A stretch of 64,000 nt of DNA, from assembly GCF_008086175.1 (NCBI RefSeq), contig NZ_VSKM01000002.1:62001-126000 (forward strand), in the 5' to 3' direction. How positions within the stretch are numbered: the stretch's first letter is position 1; the number at the start of each line of letters is the position of its first letter. This document shows, piece by piece, positions 29,245-37,472 of this stretch. The position numbers and the translations under genes are program-made. Under the pieces are notes generated by a model. The model saw only the letters and a program-made list of their open reading frames with translations, was not told where the DNA came from and did no database searches. Source of the stretch: Bizionia saleffrena. GTDB taxonomy: Bacteria > Bacteroidota > Bacteroidia > Flavobacteriales > Flavobacteriaceae.

Positions 29245-29967
29245 ATGAAAAAACTAAAACATCTCTTATGCATTCTTTTATTAATAATGGCATTTACTCC
29301 TAAAGAAAGTAACGGCCAACACACTATTTCAGATGAAGAGTTAATAGGAAAAGGAACTCCTACCCTATTTGGAAACGGTTATTCTATTAGAGAAGAAGCA
29401 TACCAAGCCTTTTTAAAACTTAAAGCGGAAGCTTTAAAAGAAGGCATTACAATTTCGGCTGTTTCTAGCTACCGCAATTTTAATCATCAAAAACGTATTT
29501 GGAATAGAAAATATAACACCTTTATTTCTCAAGGACTTTCACCTAAAGAAAGTATTGCTAAAATTATCGAATACTCAACTATTCCAGGCACTTCGCGACA
29601 CCATTGGGGTACCGATATCGATATTTACGATACCAGCGTAGCAAGACCTGCGCGCATTTTGCAACCCAAAAATTATCACGGCAATGGGGTTTACTGCAAA
29701 CTTAAAGACTGGATGGATAGCAACGCTGAACGCTATGGCTTTTATTTAGTTTACACCGACCTCTACCAACGAAAAGGCTTTAAATACGAGCCATGGCATT
29801 ATAGCTACAAACCCCTTTCTAAACCTTATTTAGAGGCCTATGGTAAGCTTGATATTTCAAAATTATTAAAATCTGAAGGGCTTTTAGGAAGCGATTATTT
29901 TGATGAACCCTTTATAAAAAAGTACCTCTCGGAAAATATTTTAGATATAAATCCAGAACTTTTGTAA
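29245..29967 (+). CDS. M15 family peptidase (D-alanyl-D-alanine carboxypeptidase, VanY-like)
   Basis: Exported zinc peptidase acting on peptidoglycan peptides. The signal peptide (MKKLKHLLCILLLIMAFTP) is followed by AVSSYRNFNHQKRIWNRKYN. The zinc-ligand motif is SRHHWGTDIDIY (His and Asp ligands) and the C-terminal ligand/catalytic motif EPWHYSY is present, all M15B signatures. The length of 240 is normal. It lies 27 bases upstream of the M48 peptidase gene and is probably cotranscribed with it. Confidence 0.93.
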   Translation: MKKLKHLLCILLLIMAFTPKESNGQHTISDEELIGKGTPTLFGNGYSIREEAYQAFLKLKAEALKEGITISAVSSYRNFNHQKRIWNRKYNTFISQGLSPKESIAKIIEYSTIPGTSRHHWGTDIDIYDTSVARPARILQPKNYHGNGVYCKLKDWMDSNAERYGFYLVYTDLYQRKGFKYEPWHYSYKPLSKPYLEAYGKLDISKLLKSEGLLGSDYFDEPFIKKYLSENILDINPELL

Positions 29968-29994
29968 ATTTAAACGTCAAAAAAGTAATGTATT

Positions 29995-30768
29995 ATGAGA
30001 AGAGGCGGATTAAAAGGTAGAATAATAATTGGAGTCGTAATTGCTGCTTTTGCGTTGTTCCAATATTTGAGCAGACAAGAAACAAATCCTTATACAGGAA
30101 AAAAACAAGCAATTTCTATGACGGTAGATCAAGAAATAGCAATGGGTTTGGCGAGTCGCGAACAAATGGCGCAACAGTACGGTGGTCTATACCCAAACGA
30201 AGAAATGCAAGCACTGGTAGATGAAGTAGGCAGGAAATTAGTGAATAACAGTATTGCGCAAGAAACACCTTACCAGTACGAATTTCATTTACTCGCCGAT
30301 AATTCTACGATTAATGCTTTTGCTTTACCGGGCGGTCAAATTTTTATTACCTACGCTTTATATTCACAATTAGAAACCGAAGACCAATTGGCAGGGGTTT
30401 TAGGTCACGAAATTGGTCACGTGTTAGGGAAACACTCTGCAGAACGCATTGCAAACTCAGACCTTTGGCAAGGCCTATCGTCGGCCGGGAGTTCTGTTGG
30501 CAATGAAATTGGCGGACTAATCGCTCAAGGTGGAAACGGCATATTACTTAAAAACGGACGTGGCGACGAATTAGAAAGTGACGATTTAGGGGTGCGTTTT
30601 ATGATGAAAGCGGGTTATAACCCGGAGGAAATGATTAAAGTTATGGCCATTTTAAAAGCGGCTGGAGGTTCAAATAGGGTTCCTGAGTTTCAAAGTTCGC
30701 ACCCAGATCCAGATAACCGCGTCGAAAATATTAGAGCATCGATAGAAAAATATAGGAATAATAATTAA
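29995..30768 (+). CDS. M48 family metalloprotease, membrane-anchored
   Basis: A zinc protease of the M48 family, likely facing the periplasm and involved in envelope protein quality control. One N-terminal membrane segment (residues 8-25, GRIIIGVVIAAFALFQYL) precedes the catalytic domain. The zinc motif is HEIGH in LGHEIGHVLGKHSAERI, and the third ligand is in ELESDDLGVRFM (ExxxD). The C-terminal SSHPDPDNRVENI matches the SHP.PxxRI tail motif of Oma1/LoiP-type members. The length of 257 is typical. Confidence 0.93.
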   Translation: MRRGGLKGRIIIGVVIAAFALFQYLSRQETNPYTGKKQAISMTVDQEIAMGLASREQMAQQYGGLYPNEEMQALVDEVGRKLVNNSIAQETPYQYEFHLLADNSTINAFALPGGQIFITYALYSQLETEDQLAGVLGHEIGHVLGKHSAERIANSDLWQGLSSAGSSVGNEIGGLIAQGGNGILLKNGRGDELESDDLGVRFMMKAGYNPEEMIKVMAILKAAGGSNRVPEFQSSHPDPDNRVENIRASIEKYRNNN

Positions 30769-30834
30769 TTTCTTAGTAACTTTCTACTACCAAATGGTAA
30801 GATAACTGCATAAAAAAAACTAAAATAATTATTG

Positions 30835-31225
30835 TTAATTATAATCGTTTAACGCGTCGTTAAGCACCGTTTTCACGGCATCTGCTCCGTGCATATTAGC
30901 ATACTCTCGCCGTATACCCCTTGCTTGATTCTGTATTTAACGCCGCTCCTTTTTCAATAAAACGTTTTGAAATTTCAACTCTATTGTATTTAGCAGCGTA
31001 CATTACCGGCGTCATTCCATCCCCTTTTTTGATTGATATATTCCCTCTAACTAATAATTTAACAACTGTTTCTACGTCGCCTTTTACAATAAATATGCAA
31101 AAAGAATTCACGTTAAAAACAGTTTCTATGTTGTTATTATTTACAACAAGTGCGATGGATTTTGCAGTAACGGTAACGAAAGAGAAAACGAATACAATTG
31201 CGGAAATGAGGATTGATATTTTTAT
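30835..31225 (-). pseudogene. Ankyrin-repeat secreted protein, degraded
   Basis: The minus strand holds a hydrophobic leader (KISILISAIVFVFSFVTVTAKS) and then ankyrin-like repeats: FIVKGDVETVVKLLVRG, DGMTPVMYAAKYNRVEISKRFIEKGAALNTESSKGYTA. Two lesions are visible. The codon where a start is expected (31225-31223) is ATA, with no other start before the repeats. After GYTA the frame runs into a stop (RVC-stop), while a one-base shift restores YANMHGADAVKTVLNDALNDYN and a stop at 30835. The rest of the stretch from 30769 to the gpmI promoter near 31404 holds nothing else that I recognise. Confidence 0.75.
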
Positions 31226-31403
31226 AATAAATGATTTTGATTGATGATTAATGTATTTATTGATATATTATAAAGTCAACACTCTTGTAAATCTGTTACA
31301 GTAAGCATAAATCTCTTTTTTAGCAGTCAATAGTCAGCTAAGCACAACCCCAAACTGTTTTTAAAACACAGTATAACGCTAGTTTTTAAAGGAGTATTCT
31401 ACA

Positions 31404-31430
31404 TTGTTTTAACAAACTTCAGTACCTTTG
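31404..31430 (+). promoter_or_regulatory. Candidate promoter of gpmI
   Basis: TACCTTTG (31423-31430) matches the -7 consensus exactly and TTG (31404-31406) is sixteen bases upstream, the same geometry as the metK promoter. The gpmI ATG follows 24 bases later. Confidence 0.65.
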
Positions 31431-31454
31431 CGAACAGCTAAATTTTTGAAAATA

Positions 31455-32972
31455 ATGAACAAAAAAGTTATTTTAATGATTCTTGACGGGTGGGGTAAAT
31501 CTCCAGACCCAAAAGTATCTGCTATAGACCACGCTAACACTCCTTTTATAGACAGCTTATACTCCAAATATCCGCATGCACAACTTCGCACGGACGGTTT
31601 ACATGTGGGTTTACCAGAAGGTCAAATGGGAAATAGCGAAGTAGGCCATATGAATTTAGGAGCGGGCCGCATTGTGTATCAAGATTTAGCAAAAATAAAT
31701 GTAGCTGTAGAGAAGCAAACATTGGCTTTAGAGCCGGTTTTACTTAATGCGTTTCAGTATGCTAAAGAAAACAACAAAGCAGTTCATTTTTTAGGACTCG
31801 TTAGCGATGGCGGTGTGCACTCACATATTAATCACTTAAAAGGATTGCTGGAGGTTGCCGAAAATTCAGGTCTTAAAAACACCTTTATTCACGCGTTTAC
31901 CGATGGTAGAGATGTCGACCCAAAATCGGGAAAACATTTTATTGAAGATTTGCAAAATTACACCACTAACAAACACGCTAAAATAGCAACTATAATTGGT
32001 CGCTATTATGCTATGGATAGAGACCACCGCTGGGAACGCGTAAAATTAGCTTACGACGCTTTGGTAAATGCAGACGGCGAACATTCTATAAACGCTGTAA
32101 AAAGCATTCAAAAGAGTTACAACAACGGTATTACAGACGAGTTTATAAAACCCATTGTAATGGTAGATGAAAACAATACACCGTTAGCAACTATTGCAGA
32201 TGAAGATGTGGTTATCTTTTTTAATTTTAGAACCGATCGCGGTCGCCAACTTACAGATGCTTTATCACAACGCGATTTTCCTGAATTCGATATGCATAAA
32301 TTAAATTTACATTATGTTACGTTAACGAACTACGACCAGAATTTTAAAAATTTACACGTTGTTTTTAATAAAGATAATATTACTGAAACTTTAGGAGAGG
32401 TTTTAGAGAAAGAGAATAAAAAGCAAATTAGAATTGCTGAGACTGAAAAATATCCTCACGTTACTTTTTTCTTTTCCGGCGGGAGGGAAACACCATTCCT
32501 AGGAGAAACGCGTATATTAAAACACTCTCCAAAAGTAGCCACTTACGATTTAAAACCAGAAATGAGCGCTTTCGAATTAACCGAAGCTTTAGTACCAGAA
32601 TTAGAAAAACAAGCGCCAGATTTCGTATGCTTAAATTTCGCTAATGGTGATATGGTGGGCCATACCGGCGTAATGGACGCTGCAATAAAAGCGTGCGAGG
32701 CTGTAGATACTTGTGTAGAAAAAGTAATTACCACGGCTTTAACAAATGGCTACACAACGCTTTTAATTGCCGATCATGGTAATTGTGAAACGATGATAAA
32801 CCCAGACGGATCGCCAAATACAGCGCATACTACAAACCCGGTTCCGGTACTTCTAATAGACAATGAATTAACCACAATTAAAGACGGTATTTTAGGAGAT
32901 ATCGCACCAACTATTTTAAAATTGATGGGCATAGAACAACCAAAAGCGATGACCCAACATTCTTTAATTTAA
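31455..32972 (+). CDS. gpmI: 2,3-bisphosphoglycerate-independent phosphoglycerate mutase
   Basis: Cytosolic glycolytic enzyme that interconverts 3- and 2-phosphoglycerate with two Mn ions. The metal and nucleophile sites are visible: ILDGWG at the N-terminus, the phosphorylated Ser61 in QMGNSEVGHMNLGAGR, ARG-type HAFTDGRDVDP, RYYAMDRDHRWER, NFRTDRGRQL, FANGDMVGHTG and LIADHGNCE. The frame stays open to a TTG at 31428, but that TTG lies in the -7 box, so ATG 31455 (MNKKVILMILDGWG) is the true start and the protein has 505 residues. Confidence 0.97.
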   Translation: MNKKVILMILDGWGKSPDPKVSAIDHANTPFIDSLYSKYPHAQLRTDGLHVGLPEGQMGNSEVGHMNLGAGRIVYQDLAKINVAVEKQTLALEPVLLNAFQYAKENNKAVHFLGLVSDGGVHSHINHLKGLLEVAENSGLKNTFIHAFTDGRDVDPKSGKHFIEDLQNYTTNKHAKIATIIGRYYAMDRDHRWERVKLAYDALVNADGEHSINAVKSIQKSYNNGITDEFIKPIVMVDENNTPLATIADEDVVIFFNFRTDRGRQLTDALSQRDFPEFDMHKLNLHYVTLTNYDQNFKNLHVVFNKDNITETLGEVLEKENKKQIRIAETEKYPHVTFFFSGGRETPFLGETRILKHSPKVATYDLKPEMSAFELTEALVPELEKQAPDFVCLNFANGDMVGHTGVMDAAIKACEAVDTCVEKVITTALTNGYTTLLIADHGNCETMINPDGSPNTAHTTNPVPVLLIDNELTTIKDGILGDIAPTILKLMGIEQPKAMTQHSLI

Positions 32973-33000
32973 CCCCGATTTAGAGTAAAACTGTATTGTT

Positions 33001-33408
33001 ATGATGAAAAAAGGATTGATAATAGCCGTAGATTTTGATGGAACTATTGTAGAAGATGGCTATCCGGGTATTGGAACGCCAAGATTATTTGTTTTTGAAA
33101 CTCTAAAACGACTTCAAAAAGACGGACACCGTTTAATTTTATGGACCTACAGATCTAGTAAAAAATTAGAGGAAGCCGTTGCCTTTTGTAGCGACAACGG
33201 TGTTACCTTTTATGCCGTTAATAATAGCTATCCGGAAGAAGAGTACACGGCTTCAGTAAGTCGGAAAATTCATGCAGATTTATTTATTGACGATCGTAAT
33301 ATTGGTGGTGTTTTAGGCTGGGGTGAAGTCTATCAGATGCTCACTAACGACGCTCCACAACTTCCACAACCTAAAAAGAAGGGGTTATTTTCATTTCTGA
33401 AAAAATAA
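33001..33408 (+). CDS. HAD-like hydrolase (BT0820-type)
   Basis: A small HAD-superfamily protein of 135 residues. The nucleophile motif is IIAVDFDGTIVEDGYP (DxDGT) near the N-terminus, motif II is LWTYRS, and the C-terminal acidic motif is LFIDDRNIGG. It resembles the short cap-less HAD group typified by Bacteroides BT0820. The substrate is unknown. The C-terminus (QPKKKGLFSFLKK) is basic. The start may be either of two adjacent ATGs (33001 or 33004). It sits 28 bases after gpmI and its stop abuts the stop of the convergent acetyl-CoA hydrolase gene. Confidence 0.85.
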   Translation: MMKKGLIIAVDFDGTIVEDGYPGIGTPRLFVFETLKRLQKDGHRLILWTYRSSKKLEEAVAFCSDNGVTFYAVNNSYPEEEYTASVSRKIHADLFIDDRNIGGVLGWGEVYQMLTNDAPQLPQPKKKGLFSFLKK

Positions 33409-34680
33409 TTACCCTCTCGACAACTCAAAATACTGCTTATCTATGATTTCTTTATGGTCTGGATGTGCAATATTAACTAACGCTTTTACACGCTCTTGAA
33501 TGGTTTTACCATATAAATTTGCTATACCATATTCGGTAACCACATAATGCACGTGTGCTCTTGTCGTCACGACTCCCGCACCAGGCTTTAAACTTGGCAC
33601 AATACGACTGATACCCGATTTTGTAGTTGAAGGCAAGGCTATTATGGCTTTCCCTCCGTCACTTAAGGAAGCCCCTCGAATAAAATCCATTTGCCCGCCT
33701 ACGCCAGAATACATTTTAGAACCGATAGAATCGGCGCAGACTTGCCCTGTTAAATCGACTTCAATAGCAGAGTTTATGGCTACCATTTTAGGATTTTGCC
33801 TAATAATAGACACGTCGTTTGTATAGTTAGAGGCGCGCATTTCTATAAACGGATTATCGTCTACATAATCGTAAAGTCGCTTAGAGCCAATTAAAAAAGT
33901 AGCCAAGGCTCGCCCTCTATTCACGCCTTTATAGTTGCAGTTAATAACGTTTTTTAAAATCAAATCAATCACACCGTCCGAGAACATTTCGGTATGTAAT
34001 CCTAAATCTTTATGGTTAATTAATCGCGATAACACCGCATTAGGAATATTTCCAATCCCCATTTGCAGAGTACTTCTGTCTTCAATTAAACTCGCCACGT
34101 GGTTTCCTATTTGGTTTTCAATAATCGTAGGCTCTACAATAGTATGTACTGGCAGTGGTATGTCGCATTCTACAAACGCATTAATTTCTGCGATATGGAT
34201 AATCCCTGCGCCGTGGGTTCTAGGCATTTGCTTATTCACTTGCGCAATTACGTAATCGGCATTATCAATAGCTGCCAACGTAGCTTCCACTGAAACGCCT
34301 AGCGAGCAATACCCGTGTTGATCGGGCACCGAAACGTGAATTAAAGCAACTTGTAAATCAATTATATTCCGTTTAAATAATAGAGGTACTTCACTTAAAA
34401 ATACAGGAGTATATGATCCATTTCCTGCTTTTAGTGTATGGCGCACATTTTTGCCTATGAAAAAAGAATTAACGTGAAAACTATCTCGTAATTCTGGGTT
34501 TGCATACGGTGCCTCTCCTTCTGTATGTAATTGACATATTTGTACATTTCTTAATTCTTCGTGTCTATTGGTTAACGCCTGAATTAAAAGTTGAGGTGCA
34601 GCTGCCGCGGCTTGGATATAAATTTTATTATTAGACTTTACAATTTTTACTGCTTCTTCTGCCGATACTGATGTATACAT
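33409..34680 (-). CDS. Acetyl-CoA hydrolase/transferase family protein
   Basis: A CoA-transferase-like enzyme of 423 residues related to 4-hydroxybutyrate CoA-transferase and acetyl-CoA hydrolase. Visible features are the N-terminal NNKIYIQAAAAAPQLLIQAL, DRSTLQMGIGNIPNAVLSRL, and the active-site region NPKMVAINSAIEVDLTGQVCADSIGSKMYSGVGGQMDFIRGASLS. The last contains the Glu that forms the CoA thioester in this family (SAIEVDLTGQ). The frame extends to 34722, but ATG 34680 (MYTSVSAEEAV) gives the usual start. The actual acyl donor and acceptor are unknown. It is a single gene, divergent from map. Confidence 0.9.
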   Translation of the reverse strand: MYTSVSAEEAVKIVKSNNKIYIQAAAAAPQLLIQALTNRHEELRNVQICQLHTEGEAPYANPELRDSFHVNSFFIGKNVRHTLKAGNGSYTPVFLSEVPLLFKRNIIDLQVALIHVSVPDQHGYCSLGVSVEATLAAIDNADYVIAQVNKQMPRTHGAGIIHIAEINAFVECDIPLPVHTIVEPTIIENQIGNHVASLIEDRSTLQMGIGNIPNAVLSRLINHKDLGLHTEMFSDGVIDLILKNVINCNYKGVNRGRALATFLIGSKRLYDYVDDNPFIEMRASNYTNDVSIIRQNPKMVAINSAIEVDLTGQVCADSIGSKMYSGVGGQMDFIRGASLSDGGKAIIALPSTTKSGISRIVPSLKPGAGVVTTRAHVHYVVTEYGIANLYGKTIQERVKALVNIAHPDHKEIIDKQYFELSRG

Positions 34681-34777
34681 AATGGAAATTTTAGTTCTAC
34701 AAATATCGCAAAATTTAAGCATTTAAAAACTGCCAAAAGTCATATTCCATAAACATTATATAGCGCTTTAAATTTAT

Positions 34778-34785
34778 TATATTTG
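34778..34785 (+). promoter_or_regulatory. Candidate -7 box of map
   Basis: TATATTTG fits TAnnTTTG exactly and ends 13 bases before the map start, so the transcript leader would be under ten bases. No clear -33 element was found. Confidence 0.5.
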
Positions 34786-34798
34786 CATATAATTTTTT

Positions 34799-35623
34799 AT
34801 GCACATGATAATAGTTAAAACAAGAGAAGAAATCGAATTACTGCGAGAAAGCGCATTAATTGTCTCTAAAACTTTGGGAGAAGTCGCCAAAGCTGTAAAG
34901 CCTGGAGTAACCACTTTAGAATTAGATAAAATTGCCGAAGAATGCATTAGAGATCAAGGTGCAATACCTGGGTTTTTAGGGCTGTACGATTTCCCAAATA
35001 CCTTGTGTATGAGTCCGAACTCGCAAGTCGTACATGGTATTCCGAATAACACACCGTTAGCAGAAGGAGATATTATTTCTATAGATTGTGGTGCAGTAAA
35101 AAACGGTTTTTATGGCGATCATGCTTACACCTTTGCTATTGGAGAGATTGCGCCAGAAATCGAAAAACTGTTACAAGTTACCAAAGAATCGTTATACCTT
35201 GGTATTAGGGAGTTAAAAAGAGGAAATCGCGTTGGTGATGTTGGTTATGCTATTCAAAAGTATTGCGAAGATCACGGTTACGGTGTCGTGCGCGAACTCG
35301 TAGGACACGGGTTAGGCAGAAAAATGCATGAAGATCCTGAAATGCCTAACTACGGAAAACGTGGTCGTGGTAAAAAGTTTGTAGATGGAATGGTCGTAGC
35401 CATAGAACCAATGATTAACTTAGGTACGCAAAGCATAAAACAACATAACGACGGTTGGACTATTACTACCTTAGACGGTAAAGCAAGCGCTCACTTTGAA
35501 CACGATGTCGCAATTGTAGACGGCAAACCAGAATTGCTTTCGACTTTCGCCTATGTTTATGACGCCTTAGGCATCACATCTACGGAAGAAGACGAATTTA
35601 GACAAATTCCCTTCGTACTATAA
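34799..35623 (+). CDS. map: Methionine aminopeptidase, type I
   Basis: Removes the initiator Met from nascent proteins in the cytosol. All dinuclear metal ligands are visible: Asp in SIDCGAVKNGFYGD (two Asp), His in GHGLGRKMHEDPEMPNYG, Glu in AIEPMINLG and Glu in FEHDVAIV. The HGIPN block with substrate His is VVHGIPN. At 274 residues it is a bare catalytic domain. An alternative start at 34805 would remove two residues. It heads a three-gene run with a DUF3050 protein (13-base gap) and a methyltransferase. Confidence 0.96.
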   Translation: MHMIIVKTREEIELLRESALIVSKTLGEVAKAVKPGVTTLELDKIAEECIRDQGAIPGFLGLYDFPNTLCMSPNSQVVHGIPNNTPLAEGDIISIDCGAVKNGFYGDHAYTFAIGEIAPEIEKLLQVTKESLYLGIRELKRGNRVGDVGYAIQKYCEDHGYGVVRELVGHGLGRKMHEDPEMPNYGKRGRGKKFVDGMVVAIEPMINLGTQSIKQHNDGWTITTLDGKASAHFEHDVAIVDGKPELLSTFAYVYDALGITSTEEDEFRQIPFVL

Positions 35624-35636
35624 TTATTATTTTAGA

Positions 35637-36425
35637 ATGAATACTATTGCTCGCATTGAAACCGAATTAGCGCCTCTTAAAAAAGAGCTAAAGGAGCATA
35701 AACTTTATAAAAACCTGAGCTCCATTGAAGACGTAAAAATCTTTATGGAGCAGCACGTTTATGCAGTTTGGGATTTTATGTCTCTGTTAAAAGCGCTTCA
35801 AATACAGTTAACAACGGTAACTTTACCTTGGATTCCTGTAAGCAATCCTACAATTTCTCAGTTTATAAACGAAATTGTTTTAGGAGAAGAGAGTGATGTT
35901 AACGAGTATAATGAGCCACAAAGTCATTTTGAAATATATCTCGATGCGATGCAGCAAATTAAGGCAAACACACTACCTATTGATGCTTTAATTGCCCATT
36001 TAAAAAATGGCGCCTCGGTTGAAGACGCTTTAAATAGCATTGATATACATACCGACACGAAAGCTTTTGTAACCCATACTTTTGAAGTAATAAGCACTAA
36101 TGAAGCACATAAAATTGCCGCAGCTTTTACTTTTGGTCGCGAAGATTTAATACCTGATATGTTTTTGCAAATTATAGCGCAATCTGAAAAAGAGAATAAC
36201 GCTAATCCGTATAGTAAACTCAGTTATTATTTACACCGACATATAGAAGTTGATGGCGATAATCACGGCCCGTTATCTTTAAAAATGATAACCGAATTGT
36301 GTGGTGAAGACTCTAAAAAATGGGATGACGTTTTAGCGGTGGCTAAAGCCGCGTTAAGATCTAGAATACAATTATGGGATACCATAAACAGCCTTATAAT
36401 TTCTCGTCACGACAAAACAGCATAG
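35637..36425 (+). CDS. DUF3050 domain protein (heme-oxygenase-like fold)
   Basis: A soluble, all-helical protein of 262 residues that I recognise as DUF3050, a family placed in the heme-oxygenase-like (diiron) fold superfamily. Suggestive lines are FMEQHVYAVWDFMSLLKALQIQLTTVTLPWIP, GEESDVNEYNEPQSHFEIYLDAM and KLSYYLHRHIEVDGDNHGPLSLKM. The spaced His and Glu residues could ligate metal. The reaction is unknown. It is 13 bases after map, and the gene for a SAM-dependent methyltransferase begins just past its end. Confidence 0.82.
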   Translation: MNTIARIETELAPLKKELKEHKLYKNLSSIEDVKIFMEQHVYAVWDFMSLLKALQIQLTTVTLPWIPVSNPTISQFINEIVLGEESDVNEYNEPQSHFEIYLDAMQQIKANTLPIDALIAHLKNGASVEDALNSIDIHTDTKAFVTHTFEVISTNEAHKIAAAFTFGREDLIPDMFLQIIAQSEKENNANPYSKLSYYLHRHIEVDGDNHGPLSLKMITELCGEDSKKWDDVLAVAKAALRSRIQLWDTINSLIISRHDKTA

Positions 36426-36436
36426 CCTTTTTTACA

Positions 36437-37213
36437 TTGAAAAACCTATTCAAATTCTTTTTAAACTTTCTACCGCGACCTTTTTTAATTAGGTTAAGTT
36501 ATACTGTTCGTCCGTTTTTAGCTTTCTTTCTAAAAGGAGATTCTTTTTTCGACCCTATAGATGGTGAAGGATTTAGAACCTTTTTACCTTATGGCTATGG
36601 TAACCAAAGAAACAATGTGTTATCACCTTCAACGTTAAGTTTAGAGCGCCACCGACTTCTATGGCTCTATTTAAAAGAAGAAACCGATTTTTTCTCAGCA
36701 CACAAAAGCGTTCTTCATTTTGCTCCAGAACAGTGTTTTTTTAAACGTTTTCGCGCCTTAAAAAACTTAAACTATACCACCACCGATTTAGAATCCCCTA
36801 TCGCCGATGTAAAAGCAGACATCTGTAATTTACCCTTTGAAAATAATAGCTATGATATTGTTTTATGCAATCATGTGTTAGAACATATTCCCAACGATAC
36901 TAAAGCAATGCAAGAATTATATCGCGTGATGAAACCTGGCGGTTATGGTGTTTTTCAAATCCCTCAAGAATTACATCGCGAAACGACTTTTGAAGACGAC
37001 ACGATAACAGATAAAGCCGAACGCGCTAGACTATTTGGGCAATATGACCACGTACGCGTGTACGGTCGCGATTATTTTAATAAACTACGACGCATAGGTT
37101 TTACTGTTGAAGAGGTAGATTATACTGCAATGCTATCGCCAGAGGATATAACCAAATATTGCTTAGCAAAAGGCGAAATTATTCCTGTAGTTTATAAACC
37201 AGAGGCTAAATAA
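36437..37213 (+). CDS. Class I SAM-dependent methyltransferase
   Basis: A methyltransferase of about 258 residues and unknown substrate. The C-terminal half is the Rossmann domain. VLHFAPEQCFFKRFRAL gives motif I in a variant form (HFAPE instead of DxGxG), TTDLESPIADVKADICNLPFENNSYDIVLCNHVLEHIPNDTKAMQELYRVMKPGGYGVFQIP contains the later motifs. The N-terminal part is basic and hydrophobic (FLNFLPRPFLIRLSYTVRPFLAFFLKGDS), perhaps membrane-associated. The frame also opens at ATG 36374, overlapping the DUF3050 gene by 52 bases. TTG 36437 (MKNLFKFFLNFLPRP) is preferred because it begins where the conserved basic N-terminus begins. It is third in the map run. Confidence 0.85.
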   Translation: MKNLFKFFLNFLPRPFLIRLSYTVRPFLAFFLKGDSFFDPIDGEGFRTFLPYGYGNQRNNVLSPSTLSLERHRLLWLYLKEETDFFSAHKSVLHFAPEQCFFKRFRALKNLNYTTTDLESPIADVKADICNLPFENNSYDIVLCNHVLEHIPNDTKAMQELYRVMKPGGYGVFQIPQELHRETTFEDDTITDKAERARLFGQYDHVRVYGRDYFNKLRRIGFTVEEVDYTAMLSPEDITKYCLAKGEIIPVVYKPEAK

Positions 37214-37300
37214 TGAAGTACGCTTAGTTACTTGATGTAAAAGACATATCATTAACAGCCCTTACAAGTCTGTTTAACGTTAAACGACTCTAGAATGATA

Positions 37301-37441
37301 CTATTTTGCTTGCCTACGAATTAACGGGCCGCTAAAAAGCTCAATCAAACTATAATTTCCAAAGCCGAGATAGAACCATAAAACGGAGTAAAACAGACCA
37401 TCGCTAAAGGTTTTACCGCCATAAAGATTCGAATACGTCAT
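37301..37441 (-). CDS. Possible small protein of 46 aa downstream of apbE
   Basis: A short open frame, ATG 37441 to TAG 37301, just 31 bases after the apbE stop and on the same strand. It is preceded by AAAAAGGAATAATACG, a plausible ribosome-binding region. The product is aromatic and glycine-rich, with a hydrophobic middle (LFYSVLWFYLGFGNYSLIELF) that could enter a membrane, and a basic end (IRRQAK). I do not recognise a family. Position at the end of the Nqr/ApbE cluster makes it a reasonable small-protein candidate, but chance cannot be excluded at this length. The rest of 37214-37472 shows nothing. Confidence 0.35.
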   Translation of the reverse strand: MTYSNLYGGKTFSDGLFYSVLWFYLGFGNYSLIELFSGPLIRRQAK

Positions 37442-37472
37442 CGTATTATTCCTTTTTCTTAGCTAATAACTC

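Noticed and set aside
30921-31244. 107-codon plus-strand frame opposite the ankyrin remnant
   Set aside because: The minus strand carries recognisable ankyrin repeats; the plus product is their reverse-strand image.
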